Shown here piece after piece: positions 34,654 through 44,139 of a DNA stretch of 64,000 bases. This DNA is from Vibrio fortis (GTDB lineage: Bacteria; Pseudomonadota; Gammaproteobacteria; Enterobacterales; Vibrionaceae). The DNA is taken from NCBI RefSeq assembly GCF_024347475.1, contig NZ_AP025487.1:1674001-1738000 (forward strand), given 5' to 3'. Position 1 is the first letter of the stretch. The number at the start of each line of letters is the position of its first letter. The notes beneath the pieces were generated by a model that was not told where the DNA came from, did not search any database, and saw only the letters and a program-made list of their open reading frames with translations. The position numbers were made by a program, and so were the translations under genes.

Positions 34654-34741
34654 TAACATAACCAATTGGTTAATTATGCTGTACCGTTTCAGCACAACAG
34701 AACCAATATCTCAACTCACTGGTCTATTCGCGTGAACTAAT

Positions 34742-36667
34742 ATGAAAAGTATAAAAACGTTATTTCCACTAGGTTTTAAAGGCAAACTTATCCTCATGGT
34801 CACCGCAGTGACCACGATTTCACTACTCGCTTCCAACTGGTTTTCATTTGACCTCGCAAAACAACAAGTCGAAGAAAGAATCTACGAAGAGATCGACCGC
34901 TCTCTTTCGGTAGAAATTAATCAAATCGAACAAGATGTTGAGCGCACTATTGCTGCCGTCAACGCAACTGCTGCCGAGATGAGAGCTGCCAACTTTGACA
35001 TACCAAATCAGGCGTTGATGCACTATGCGGCCAAGTTAGGTGGTATCGATAAGATGGTGGTTGGGTTTGATGACGGCCGTTCTTTTACCTCTCGCCCTTC
35101 TGAGTCTTTCCCAAATGGAGTCGGTATTCCTGAGAAATACAACCCGACTACGCGACCTTGGTACAAACAAGCCAAAACACGCTCTGGTCTATCATTAAGT
35201 GACCTGTTTTTCACCAAAAGTACTCAAACACCGATGGTTGGCGTGATGTACTCGTTCAAAGATAGTGTATTGATGGCGGATTTAAGGTTTGATGATCTTG
35301 AAGATAAGCTCTTAGAATTAGAAAAGATCTACCAAGCACGCGGCCTTATCGTTGACAACGACGGTATGGTGATCGCATCGACTATCGAAAGTATCTTGCC
35401 CCAAAGCACCCTTGGCTCGCTGCCACAGTCAACTCAGATCGCCGTCGCCACCAGCAAACCAGAACAGTTCATTCGCGGTACTATTGATCAAAGAGAGATG
35501 ATGTTGATGGCAAAAGTGGTCAACATTGGTGACTCTACGCAGTGGCATATGATTTCGGTTATCGACCCTAAAATTGCAATGAAAACACTCGACAGTGTTG
35601 TCTTTAACGCTCAACTCTTAATTGTTGGCGCTGTGTTGGGTTCAATTGTTGTAATGACGCTTCTACTCAACATGCTGTACCACCCTATCATTTCGCTACG
35701 CAACATTGTCCACGATCTGTCACAAGGCAACGGTGACCTCACCCAACGTCTAGAAGAAAAGACCAATGATGACCTAGGTAAAATTGCTCGTGACATCAAT
35801 ATCTTCATCACTGGCTTGCAAGCGATGATCACCGATATCAAACAGAAGAATGTAGTACTTGAAGGCAAAGTCGGCAGTATCGAAGGTTGCTGCCAAGAGA
35901 CCAATAGCGTATTGCAAGTTCACACCAATGAAACCAGCCAAGTGGTCACTGCCATTGATAGTCTTTCTCACGCTTCCGTTGAAGTGGAAAAGAACTCTCA
36001 ATCGGCCGCAGAAGCAGCCCACAATGCGGCAACATTTAGCGATGAGACCAAACAGATTAATGTACTAACAGAGTCCTACATCAACGCACTCGAAGAACAA
36101 GTCGATAGCACGTCAAACGACATCATTGCGATGGCAAATGAATCGCAGAGTATTCAATCTATCGTTACTGTAATTGGCGGGATCGCAGAGCAAACCAACC
36201 TGCTGGCGCTTAATGCATCTATTGAGGCTGCACGCGCAGGAGAACATGGTCGTGGCTTCGCAGTAGTAGCAGATGAAGTACGAGCCTTGGCGAATCGCAC
36301 TCAAGAGAGTACTTCTGAAATCGAAAAAGCACTGTCTAACCTTCAAGGTCAGTCTGAAGGCTTAGTTACGTCGATTGAACAAACCAAGTCGAACTGTGAG
36401 AAAACACGTAATCAAGTCGTTCAGGCCGTGGATATGCTGTCTAAGCTGAGTGAAAAAATGGAAATCGTGCGTCGTTTTAATAGTGATATCTCAAGCGCGT
36501 CTGCCGAGCAGAATGCAGTGACACAAAGCATCACTAAGAGCGTTCATGAGATCGATCAAATCGTTCTCGAGCTCAATAAATTGAGTGTTAACCAAGTAAA
36601 CGAGTCTGTTGAAATTAAACAGCTCAACCATAGCGTCAGTACCTTAATGAGTCGTTTCAAGGTTTAA
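34742..36667 (+). CDS. methyl-accepting chemotaxis protein with dCache-type sensor
   Basis: A 641-aa chemoreceptor: an N-terminal transmembrane helix (~14-34), a periplasmic double-Cache domain (~40-285) containing the [12 protein letters not shown] ligand-pocket motif, a second helix (~295-318), a HAMP domain and a long cytoplasmic signalling hairpin. The conserved tip [20 protein letters not shown] lies near residue 480, followed by [15 protein letters not shown]. It signals through CheW/CheA to flagella. Its place next to the alginate genes and an upstream motif copy suggest a ligand from alginate breakdown, although dCache receptors with this motif often bind amino acids. Confidence 0.92.
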   Translation: MKSIKTLFPLGFKGKLILMVTAVTTISLLASNWFSFDLAKQQVEERIYEEIDRSLSVEINQIEQDVERTIAAVNATAAEMRAANFDIPNQALMHYAAKLGGIDKMVVGFDDGRSFTSRPSESFPNGVGIPEKYNPTTRPWYKQAKTRSGLSLSDLFFTKSTQTPMVGVMYSFKDSVLMADLRFDDLEDKLLELEKIYQARGLIVDNDGMVIASTIESILPQSTLGSLPQSTQIAVATSKPEQFIRGTIDQREMMLMAKVVNIGDSTQWHMISVIDPKIAMKTLDSVVFNAQLLIVGAVLGSIVVMTLLLNMLYHPIISLRNIVHDLSQGNGDLTQRLEEKTNDDLGKIARDINIFITGLQAMITDIKQKNVVLEGKVGSIEGCCQETNSVLQVHTNETSQVVTAIDSLSHASVEVEKNSQSAAEAAHNAATFSDETKQINVLTESYINALEEQVDSTSNDIIAMANESQSIQSIVTVIGGIAEQTNLLALNASIEAARAGEHGRGFAVVADEVRALANRTQESTSEIEKALSNLQGQSEGLVTSIEQTKSNCEKTRNQVVQAVDMLSKLSEKMEIVRRFNSDISSASAEQNAVTQSITKSVHEIDQIVLELNKLSVNQVNESVEIKQLNHSVSTLMSRFKV

Positions 36668-36693
36668 TGTTGACGTAATTCTCAGACACATAC

Positions 36694-36740
36694 CCAGAAA
36701 TAATAAGCCGCTCTGTATTGAGCGGCTTTGTTATTTCTGG
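36694..36740. terminator. extended bidirectional terminator hairpin
   Basis: The inner stem AAGCCGCTC/GAGCGGCTT (36705-36728) is an ordinary terminator. Outer arms CCAGAAATAA and TTATTTCTGG are also perfectly complementary, making a 47-bp near-perfect hairpin between the convergent chemoreceptor and GH3 genes. Confidence 0.85.
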
Positions 36741-36780
36741 CACTTAGTTTTGATACGTATACAGCGATACGTTTTCCTCG

Positions 36781-39507
36781 TTATTTAATCTTATCAAACA
36801 GAAGACATGACAAGGTCAACGCGCTTTGATCATCCGTTTGTAGGCGCTCTGGCACATAACGTACCTCACCGATATCAAAATCGAATGGTTCATCTGTGTA
36901 GAGTAAAAATGGTGTATTCAAGTCTGAAAAATCAACGCCATTCTCAGCTAAGCAACTCAGCGGGACTTTAACCGTTAACCATGGTTCATCTCGGTTCAAT
37001 AAGGCTTTAGATAGTTCTTTTCCTATCGAGGCAATAGCGCCGCATGGATATACACAATGACTCGCGAGCTTTAGAGATTGAGGAACCGAACCAAAGACTA
37101 CGATATCAAACTCCAAATCAGATCCTGCGAATAAGTAATCCGTGAGATCTACGCCCTTCTTATCGGGTGTTTGCAAATAAAACTGCATAGGTAGTGACTG
37201 CCCTAGGCTGACAGACAGTGCATCTTGTTGGTGTTTGTAGTTAATTGGCGTGGTATGCGCGGTACCTATCTCCGTCACTTTAGATCGAGAGATAAATGTT
37301 CCTTTCCACTGCGTTACTTGACCACTGACTTTGGGAACAAATTGGTCACTGGCGAGTCGTCCAAAAATCTCAAAACTGTGTGTTGCTTTAGTCGTTTGAA
37401 TATCTGTACCGCAGCCAATCTTTTTCGTCTCTATATCAATCTCATCGAGTTGATTGGCCTTTTGATAATTCAAACCATAACCATATTCAAATAACGGAGG
37501 GCTATCTTGAGGAGAGCGCTCGTTTTCTGGAACGGCATAATCGGGTATGCGAGATTCTAGGCGGCTCACATTACTTACGCACTTGTCACTTGGCCAACTA
37601 AAAGACAATCGTCCAGTGAAATCTTTCCCATTCACACCAAACAACACGTCGGTGATGCCGATTGCTTCGGTTCCTGGAAGCCAACCCGCGACAAAGGCAT
37701 CAGACAAATTCAGTTCCGGCGTTATGTATAACGGTCTACCAGAGAAAAACAGAGTAACCACTTCAAAGCCTTGTCGCTTTAATTGTTCCAGCAAACGTAA
37801 ATCCCGCTTGTAACTGGCTTTAAGTTCTGAGTAAGCGATGCTTTGGTGCTGCTTAATATCACCAAACATCTCCGCGTATGGATCTTCTCCCATAACCACT
37901 ATCGCGATCGCATCCATCGGAGCGGTCGCAGGGTCGGTAAATACTCTTTTCTCCCCGACGTGTTCTATGAAAGCCTCTAATACCGTCTCTCCGTATAAGT
38001 AATCTGTACGTCGATTCTCATTTCCTTGCCAGGTTAACGTCCAACCACCAGTCTGCTTCTGCATATCATTTGAAGCGCTCCCGACCACAAGGTAAGTCTG
38101 ATTGTTTGAGTTAAGCGGTAAGACTTGATTGTTGTTTTTGAGCAACACTAACGATTCGCTGACCGCTTGCCTTGCTACCATACGATGCTTCTCTGCGCCG
38201 AGTAGAGATTCATCCCCCGCATAGAGTCGATAAGAAGGCCTCGGTTTAAACCATAACCCCGCTCTCATTTTTACTCGCAGTATTCGAGTCACCGCATCAT
38301 CGATTCGAGACATTGGGATTTCACCACTGCGCACCTGCTTTATGACATTGCGATAAAAGCCTTTCCAATCTTTATTGTCGGTTACCATAAACAGATCATT
38401 GCCCGCCAGAACAGCTTGTGGGCAGTTAGCATTAGTGCACCCTTTTACTTCCCCGTGCCCATTCCAGTCTGTTACCACGATGCCATCAAATCCTAGCTTT
38501 TCTTTAAGTATATCCGTGACAAGATAACGACTACCATGCAGTTTACCGCTGTGATTTTCGTCATCGCCAGAGTCGTCGTATCCATCAATTTCTTGCCAAG
38601 AATTAAACGACGTCATGACGACTTGTGCGCCGGCCTCAATGGCAGAAAAATAACCAAGCGCATGAATATTACGTAACTGATCTTCAGTAGAGTTATTCAC
38701 TCCTCGGTCTACACCATGGTGGGTTCCACCATCACCGAGCCAGTGCTTTACGGTAGCAATGACCTTTGATTCGGTTTGCAGCTGTTGCTGGTTACCTTGT
38801 AGCCCTTCCACAATGGCGGGCGCGTATTGGTATGTGATGTCTGGAGACTCTGAATAACCCTCATAGACTCGTCCCCAACGATAATCTCTTGGCACCGCCA
38901 CTGTAGGTGCAAAGGTTAAATCGATGCCTGTCGCTGCGACTTCTATAGCAGTCACTTCACCAATCTGACGAAGCAAGTCAGGGTTATTGGCTGCTCCAAG
39001 TCCAATATTGTGGGGAAACAGAGTAGCCCCATACACATTGTTGTGGCCATGAACGGCATCTGTCGCCCACATAAATGGAATTCGGAATCCTCGACCAGCA
39101 TAGGCCTCATCCAGTGCTAACCAGTAACTGTCTGCTTGTTTCGCCCACTCTTGTGCGGTTGCGTATTTATCTTCATTCGGCCAACCACCACCGCCATTAA
39201 GCACGGAACCGATTTTGTATTGCTTCGCTTCTGAGGGTGTCACTTGTCGATATTCAGGCATGATCATCTGCCCGACTTTCTCACCGAGCGTCATCCGACT
39301 TAAGATTTCTGCAATACGAGCTTCGATCTGAGGATCTTTTTTTATCGCACTCTCTAAAGATGGCCACTCAGAGTAATAAGGGACTGTTGAGACCTTTGCT
39401 TCGCTTACTACACTTACCTCAACTGGAAGAGCGGCAATAGCGCAAGGCATCAATACTAAGCCTGCAGCAACACCTCCTAACAAAGCCATATAATTTTGTA
39501 TTATCAC
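36781..39507 (-). CDS. glycoside hydrolase family 3, exported beta-glucosidase/glucan exohydrolase
   Basis: A 908-aa exported GH3 enzyme: signal peptide (cleavage near CAIAA), GH3 N-terminal barrel with KVGQMIMPEY, KHWLGDGGTHHGVDRG and the nucleophile in GIVVTDWNGHGEV (about Asp347), GH3 C-terminal sandwich (QAVSESLVLLKNNNQVLPL, then EDPYAEMFGD) and a C-terminal ~200-residue ExoP-like beta domain. It should release glucose from beta-1,3/1,4-glucans or oligosaccharides in the periplasm. The start is a GTG at 39507 with AGGA 9 nt upstream; the ATG six codons later has no ribosome-binding site. Not obviously part of alginate use. Confidence 0.92.
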   Translation of the reverse strand: MIIQNYMALLGGVAAGLVLMPCAIAALPVEVSVVSEAKVSTVPYYSEWPSLESAIKKDPQIEARIAEILSRMTLGEKVGQMIMPEYRQVTPSEAKQYKIGSVLNGGGGWPNEDKYATAQEWAKQADSYWLALDEAYAGRGFRIPFMWATDAVHGHNNVYGATLFPHNIGLGAANNPDLLRQIGEVTAIEVAATGIDLTFAPTVAVPRDYRWGRVYEGYSESPDITYQYAPAIVEGLQGNQQQLQTESKVIATVKHWLGDGGTHHGVDRGVNNSTEDQLRNIHALGYFSAIEAGAQVVMTSFNSWQEIDGYDDSGDDENHSGKLHGSRYLVTDILKEKLGFDGIVVTDWNGHGEVKGCTNANCPQAVLAGNDLFMVTDNKDWKGFYRNVIKQVRSGEIPMSRIDDAVTRILRVKMRAGLWFKPRPSYRLYAGDESLLGAEKHRMVARQAVSESLVLLKNNNQVLPLNSNNQTYLVVGSASNDMQKQTGGWTLTWQGNENRRTDYLYGETVLEAFIEHVGEKRVFTDPATAPMDAIAIVVMGEDPYAEMFGDIKQHQSIAYSELKASYKRDLRLLEQLKRQGFEVVTLFFSGRPLYITPELNLSDAFVAGWLPGTEAIGITDVLFGVNGKDFTGRLSFSWPSDKCVSNVSRLESRIPDYAVPENERSPQDSPPLFEYGYGLNYQKANQLDEIDIETKKIGCGTDIQTTKATHSFEIFGRLASDQFVPKVSGQVTQWKGTFISRSKVTEIGTAHTTPINYKHQQDALSVSLGQSLPMQFYLQTPDKKGVDLTDYLFAGSDLEFDIVVFGSVPQSLKLASHCVYPCGAIASIGKELSKALLNRDEPWLTVKVPLSCLAENGVDFSDLNTPFLLYTDEPFDFDIGEVRYVPERLQTDDQSALTLSCLLFDKIK

Positions 39508-39652
39508 TTTGTAATTCCTAGCTAACTGACGATATTCAATAGCTTAAGTGTAGGACAAAAAACAGAATCATAGACACCTAGAGGCATATTGATCTTTGTA
39601 AAACAACCAACGTCTAAAGAGCCAGATAAACACGACGTAACTTGGGGAAACA

Positions 39653-39686
39653 AAAAGCCCACCAATCATAAGATTCAGTGGGCTTA
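39653..39686 (-). terminator. terminator of the GNAT-exporter operon
   Basis: AAGCCCACCAATC pairs with GATTCAGTGGGCTT (one bulge and one mismatch). On the minus strand it runs into five U residues, 27 bp past the exporter stop. Confidence 0.8.
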
Positions 39687-39712
39687 AGTCGTTTTGTTCA
39701 AACTGGTAGTGA

Positions 39713-40309
39713 TTAAAGTACGAGGCTAATCGCGATCGTTGCCATCATAATCCCGACTAAAAATTCTAATATTTTCCATGACCTAGGACGACTGAATAGT
39801 GGCGAAAAAAAGCGTGCCCCGAACCCCAAAGAGAAAAAGAACACAAATGATGCCGTAATCGCGCCAATGGCGAACTGCATCTGATTGGGTTGATACTGGG
39901 TTGAAATCGATCCAAGCAACACAACCGTGTCTAAATACACATGGGGATTTAACCAAGTAAACGCCAGACACACCGATACCACTTTAAACAAAGAGCCTTT
40001 ACTTTGAACATGGGTTTCCAATACATGATTCTCTGTCAAGGCAGAACGAAAGCTCAATAGAGAATACACAGCCAAAAACAGCGCCCCCCCAAATCGAGCG
40101 ATCTGTTCAATTTGTGGAAACTTCTCAACAATAGCGCCAAACCCAGCCACACCAAAGCTTATCAAGAGTGCGTCCGACACCGCACAAACTAAACAGACAA
40201 TGAATACATGCTGATTTTTCAAACCTTGTTTTAATACGAAGGCGTTTTGAGAACCAATCGCTAAGATCAGCGACAGACCAAGAGAGAAGCCAGATAAATA
40301 CGTGGTCAT
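39713..40309 (-). CDS. LysE/ArgO-family amino-acid exporter
   Basis: A 198-aa inner-membrane protein with about six helices, opening SGFSLGLSLILAIGSQNAFVLKQGL, the LysE/ArgO signature with the conserved QNAFVL. Further blocks are VCAVSDALLISFGVAG and AFTWLNPHVYLDTVVLLG, matching ArgO, which exports arginine and toxic analogues such as canavanine. Its ATG overlaps the stop of the upstream GNAT gene (ATGA), so the two are translationally coupled. An ArgP-type regulator is not next to it. Confidence 0.92.
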   Translation of the reverse strand: MTTYLSGFSLGLSLILAIGSQNAFVLKQGLKNQHVFIVCLVCAVSDALLISFGVAGFGAIVEKFPQIEQIARFGGALFLAVYSLLSFRSALTENHVLETHVQSKGSLFKVVSVCLAFTWLNPHVYLDTVVLLGSISTQYQPNQMQFAIGAITASFVFFFSLGFGARFFSPLFSRPRSWKILEFLVGIMMATIAISLVL

Positions 40310-40770
40310 ATTGTCTGAATATCTATGGTCATAAACTGGCTGTGAGGATCAAGCTTGTAGTCTGCAAAAGGCTCACAATAGCGAAATCCAAATTTCTCAT
40401 AGAGGTTTCGAGCGGGTTTAAAGTACTCTTCCGAGCCAGTCTCTAGACTGAGGGTTTGATATTGACGTGAAGAAGAGACCTCGAGCACGTGTTGCAACAG
40501 TTTACTGGCGACACCGCCCTGCCTTGCATGGCGAGACGTTCGCATCGATTTAAGCTCGGCGTGTTGAGGCTCAAGTTCCTTAATAGCAACACACCCAAGC
40601 AGAACATCGGCCTTCCAGGCACTGAAAAACGTAATGTCTGACGCCTTTAGTGCGCCAACATCCAGCGCATGAACACTTTCGGCTGGAGAGGTAGCGTACA
40701 TATCTGCCAAGTGCTCTTCGAGGAGCGCTATCACATCACCACCCGACAAATCATCCTTTCTAATTTCCAT
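40306..40770 (-). CDS. GNAT-family N-acetyltransferase
   Basis: A 154-aa GNAT protein with the acetyl-CoA loop region MRTSRHARQGGVASKLLQHVLE (R-x-x-x-G-x-x/A pattern), preceded by LGCVAIKELEPQHAELKSM and followed by SLETGSEEYFKPARNLYEKFGF, the usual C-terminal end. I prefer the ATG at 40770 because AAGGA lies 9 nt before it; another ATG three codons earlier (40779) almost touches that site. The substrate is unknown, but coupling to an amino-acid exporter suggests an amino acid or analogue. Confidence 0.88.
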   Translation of the reverse strand: MEIRKDDLSGGDVIALLEEHLADMYATSPAESVHALDVGALKASDITFFSAWKADVLLGCVAIKELEPQHAELKSMRTSRHARQGGVASKLLQHVLEVSSSRQYQTLSLETGSEEYFKPARNLYEKFGFRYCEPFADYKLDPHSQFMTIDIQTI

Positions 40771-41066
40771 TGAATCCATTCCTTTGCTTTGTGCTTTTCC
40801 AATTATTGTTTCGATTAATAACTAGAACGAACCACTGAGCATAACTGAACACTTATTTATAATTCAAGACCCGGGATAAGCCTTTCATAGCAGAGACTTA
40901 CCCGCTAAAAAATCCCACTACTTGCCCATAAGCTGAACCTATGGCTATCAAACTGACACAGAAAAATTGTTGGTCGTAACGATAAATCCTTTTTGTTTCT
41001 CTTTCTAAAATGCGTCCCTTACGATGCGCCACTTCCTCAATGTTAAGCAAATCACTACAGGTCAAT

Positions 41067-41819
41067 ATGCGTACTAATGCCCTCTATACCGATCTTTCTG
41101 GTTACTACGATTTAATGTGTCTCGATATCGACTATAAGTCGCAAAGTAATTGCGTACGTCGATTACACCAGATCTTCGGCAATACGGGTCGTACTCACCT
41201 CGACCTAGCTTGTGGGACTGGTCCGCACGTTCGTCACTTCATCGATTACGGCTATACCAGCAGTGGGCTCGATTTGAATCAACCTATGCTCGATATCGCT
41301 ATGACACGCTGTCCTGAAGCTCAGTTTTCGCAACAAAACATGAGCTACTTTAAAGTCGATGAGCCTGTTGATTTGATCACTTGCTTCCTTTATTCGATTC
41401 ATTACAACGACGGTATCGAGAATCTCAAAGCTTGTATTGAGAGTGTTCATGCGGCATTGAAGCCAGATGGCATCTTCTGCTTTAATGTTGTCGATAAAGC
41501 CAAGATTAATAACAACCTGTTTGTGCGTCATACTAGCAACTTAGAACAAGATGCATTTACCTTCCGTTCAGGTTGGTTCTATTCGGGTAGCGGCGATCGA
41601 CAAGCGCTCAAACTAAGTATCGAAAAAACAACAGGTAGTGAGACGCAAATTTGGAACGATGAACATCCCATGGTTGCATTTACGTTTGCAGAAATCGTTC
41701 AATTATTAGAACCGTATTTCGATGTTCACTTGTTCGAACACGACTATGAAAAACTGACGCCTTGGGATCAAAATTCAGGGAACGCGATCATCACATGTGT
41801 GAAAAAAGCGAGCCACTAA
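41067..41819 (+). CDS. class I SAM-dependent methyltransferase
   Basis: A 250-aa cytoplasmic methyltransferase. Motif I is HLDLACGTGPHVRHF, followed by the acidic residue in GLDLNQPMLDIA, motif II DLITCFLYSIHY and a beta-hairpin C-terminal half. The frame extends 19 codons upstream, but the ATG at 41067 (MRTNALYTDLSGYYDLM) matches family starts and has ACAGGT upstream. The YYDLM/DY opening is typical of the small-molecule methyltransferases of this group. Substrate unknown. Confidence 0.86.
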   Translation: MRTNALYTDLSGYYDLMCLDIDYKSQSNCVRRLHQIFGNTGRTHLDLACGTGPHVRHFIDYGYTSSGLDLNQPMLDIAMTRCPEAQFSQQNMSYFKVDEPVDLITCFLYSIHYNDGIENLKACIESVHAALKPDGIFCFNVVDKAKINNNLFVRHTSNLEQDAFTFRSGWFYSGSGDRQALKLSIEKTTGSETQIWNDEHPMVAFTFAEIVQLLEPYFDVHLFEHDYEKLTPWDQNSGNAIITCVKKASH

Positions 41820-41853
41820 CGTCAAAGTTGTTTTCATAAAGAACAAAACAAAA

Positions 41854-41880
41854 AAACGCAGGTCCTCAAGACCTGCGTTT
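41854..41880. terminator. bidirectional terminator
   Basis: AAACGCAGGTC-CTCAA-GACCTGCGTTT is a perfect 11-bp stem flanked by A and T runs, between the convergent methyltransferase and TonB-receptor genes. Confidence 0.92.
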
Positions 41881-41917
41881 CTGTTTTAATACGGCGGTAG
41901 TTCTTAGAAATTGGATC

Positions 41918-43948
41918 TTAAAAGTCCGCAGTCATCCCGACGTAGTAAGTGCGCGGCTCCTCAACATACCCTAAGTACTCTAGTTCTTGAGAAACGGCTT
42001 CATCCGTTAAGTTAGTGATACCCGCTCGAATACGAACAGAATCATTCACATTGTATACCGTGCCGATATTCAGTGTTGTGTAGGCATCTTGTGTTAAATC
42101 CGTTTCAATCTGGCGTTCACCACGGTATCTCGCACTCACAAACGCCATTAGATCGTAAGTAGGACTCCAGTTCAATTTCACCAAGCCAGAATGCTTATAA
42201 CGCTCCAGCAACTGTTCACCGGTGGACTTATCTTCCGTATCTAAATACGTATAGTTACCCGACACATCCCATTGTTCTGAGATCTGGAAACCACCCGCTA
42301 GTTCAACACCTTGGATGATTGCTTCAGATACATTTTGATAAGTCTTAGCACCAAGGTTACCCGTTGGGTTGCCATTTGAATCTTCACACTGACGTGCACT
42401 TTCGTTCCAATCACCACCATCTGGACAATAGCCTTCGGTACGTTCGATCAGGTCATTGATCTCGTTGCGGAATAAGGCCGCTTCAACGTTCCAACGTGGC
42501 TGAGTATAAACTGTAGCTAGCTCGTAGTTTAGGCTGGTCTCTGGTTTTAGGTCTTCATTACCGACCAACACACAGCCGCCTTTACAGCTCGATACTTGGT
42601 AGTCTGACTGGTTCTGAGTAAGTGTAGGCGCTTTAAAAGCTTTGCCCACACCACCTTTGATAATCAGATCATCAGTCGTTTGATGAACCATGTAAACTCG
42701 TGGGCTAAACTCTTCACCGTAAAGCTCATGTTTATCTAAACGGCCACCAATCGTAGCAGTTAATTGCTCGGTCATTTCCCATTGGTCTTGTACAAACAAC
42801 GCACCTTGATACGCCTCAGAAGCACCGCTCACTAAGTTCTCTTTGTTGGTAAGCTTACTCAGTTGGTAATCCATACCAAAAGTCAGTGTGTGACTATCAC
42901 CTAGATAAGTCGTTGCTGATGCCTCTACAATCTGAGTCAGCTCTTCGATGTCGCTGCTAAAATTGTTTCCTAGGTCAGCTGCATCATTGTCAGTTACATT
43001 TTCACGAGAATAGCGAACTTGAGTATCACCCCAACCCCAGAATCCACTATGCGTAATGGCTTGGCTATGTCTGACAACGCGCGTGTCAGATTCAATGACA
43101 GAACTTGAACTCTCAGCAGCAGATTCACGCTCATCATCGCTATAACCTAAATCAATATCAATGGTCTGGTTGTCGGTTGCATACCAGGTTAGATTCGCTA
43201 ACAAGCTTAGTGTGTCACGACCTTCCAGCGCGGTAATATCTTCTCTGTCGTAACCCGAGCTATGAGTTCCAGAATAAGGCTGCCACGCATCACGACTGGT
43301 TTGGTTTACAGAAAAGCGAGCAAACAACTCATCTTCAATTAATGCGCCTGATGTAGTTAGGCCGACAGAATGCTCTTGGCCACCGTTACCATCCATCGGC
43401 GATGAAGTGTCCATGCTCAATGTTGAGCTCCAATCATTCTCCGGTGCTTTAGTGATGATATTGATCGTACCGCCCATGCCGTCTGAACCATACAGTGCCG
43501 ACATAGGGCCACGGATAATTTCTACACGCTCAATTGATTCTGTTGGGATCGTTGATAAGTCAAAGTCATTACCACGAATGATCGCACTCGCAGAACTCAA
43601 GCGACGACCGTTTACCATGATCAAGGTGTAATCCGAATCCATACCACGAATCGAGATCATCTGACGCCCTGCTCGTGTGCTATCGAAGTCGGATTCCACG
43701 CTGGTTGAATCCGCTACGATGTCGGCTAGCGTGATACCTGGATTGTTCTCAATGTCCTCTGCCGTTATCACAGACATAGAAGCAGGTGCTTGATTTAGTA
43801 ACGTTTCTGTTCGCGTTGCGGTTACAACCATTTGCTCGTCTGTCTCTGCTGACTCGTTGTTAGCAAAAGAGACGGTTGGAACCGATGAACAAATAAAAGC
43901 GACTGCGATAGCTAAAGGCTTAGCAGAAAAAAGGGAACGATCTGTCAT
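41918..43948 (-). CDS. TonB-dependent siderophore receptor (IrgA/CirA-like)
   Basis: A 676-aa outer-membrane receptor: signal peptide (cleavage after VSFA), TonB box in EQMVVTATRT, plug domain with PASMSVITAEDIEN, SIRGMDSDYTLIMVNGRR and RVEIIRGPMSALYGSDGMGGTINIITK, then a 22-strand barrel ending YYVGMTADF. The Cys pair in SSCKGGCVLVGNEDLKPETS is typical for the IrgA/catecholate group. It imports ferric siderophore, probably enterobactin- or vibriobactin-like, with TonB energy. A Fur box 22 bp upstream indicates iron repression. The LysR gene upstream on the same strand may be a local activator. Confidence 0.92.
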   Translation of the reverse strand: MTDRSLFSAKPLAIAVAFICSSVPTVSFANNESAETDEQMVVTATRTETLLNQAPASMSVITAEDIENNPGITLADIVADSTSVESDFDSTRAGRQMISIRGMDSDYTLIMVNGRRLSSASAIIRGNDFDLSTIPTESIERVEIIRGPMSALYGSDGMGGTINIITKAPENDWSSTLSMDTSSPMDGNGGQEHSVGLTTSGALIEDELFARFSVNQTSRDAWQPYSGTHSSGYDREDITALEGRDTLSLLANLTWYATDNQTIDIDLGYSDDERESAAESSSSVIESDTRVVRHSQAITHSGFWGWGDTQVRYSRENVTDNDAADLGNNFSSDIEELTQIVEASATTYLGDSHTLTFGMDYQLSKLTNKENLVSGASEAYQGALFVQDQWEMTEQLTATIGGRLDKHELYGEEFSPRVYMVHQTTDDLIIKGGVGKAFKAPTLTQNQSDYQVSSCKGGCVLVGNEDLKPETSLNYELATVYTQPRWNVEAALFRNEINDLIERTEGYCPDGGDWNESARQCEDSNGNPTGNLGAKTYQNVSEAIIQGVELAGGFQISEQWDVSGNYTYLDTEDKSTGEQLLERYKHSGLVKLNWSPTYDLMAFVSARYRGERQIETDLTQDAYTTLNIGTVYNVNDSVRIRAGITNLTDEAVSQELEYLGYVEEPRTYYVGMTADF

Positions 43949-43969
43949 AGTATGATGTCTTTATTTACA

Positions 43970-43988
43970 AATGATAATGGTTTGCATT
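43970..43988. promoter_or_regulatory. Fur box before the TonB receptor
   Basis: AATGATAATGGTTTGCATT matches the 19-bp Fur consensus (AATGATAAT-N-ATTATCATT) at about 15 of 18 specific positions, and lies directly upstream of the receptor start. Confidence 0.75.
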
Positions 43989-44139
43989 AGACATTCGGTT
44001 ACTATTTTCATCAACGAAAGTTTCATCCCCTATCGTAATTCTGACTATTTATTTTTCAAATACAGATCCTCTTCCATATCCATATATTGATTAATACATA
44101 CGTTTACATTAGTGGTAACTATCGTAGATGTGATGGCAT

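Larger units (their letters stand above)
33853..34741. other. 889-bp non-coding region between symporter and chemoreceptor
   Basis: No ORF looks coding here. The region contains four copies of the alginate motif, a strong hairpin at 34129-34157 oriented as a minus-strand terminator or attenuator, and a smaller CCCTTT/AAAGGG hairpin near 34024. It could house a long symporter leader or a small RNA on the minus strand. Confidence 0.6.

Noticed and set aside
39489..39504. ATACAA motif at the start of the GH3 gene
   Set aside because: With the preferred GTG start the motif lies inside the coding sequence, so I do not count it as an operator or the GH3 gene as a member of the alginate regulon.
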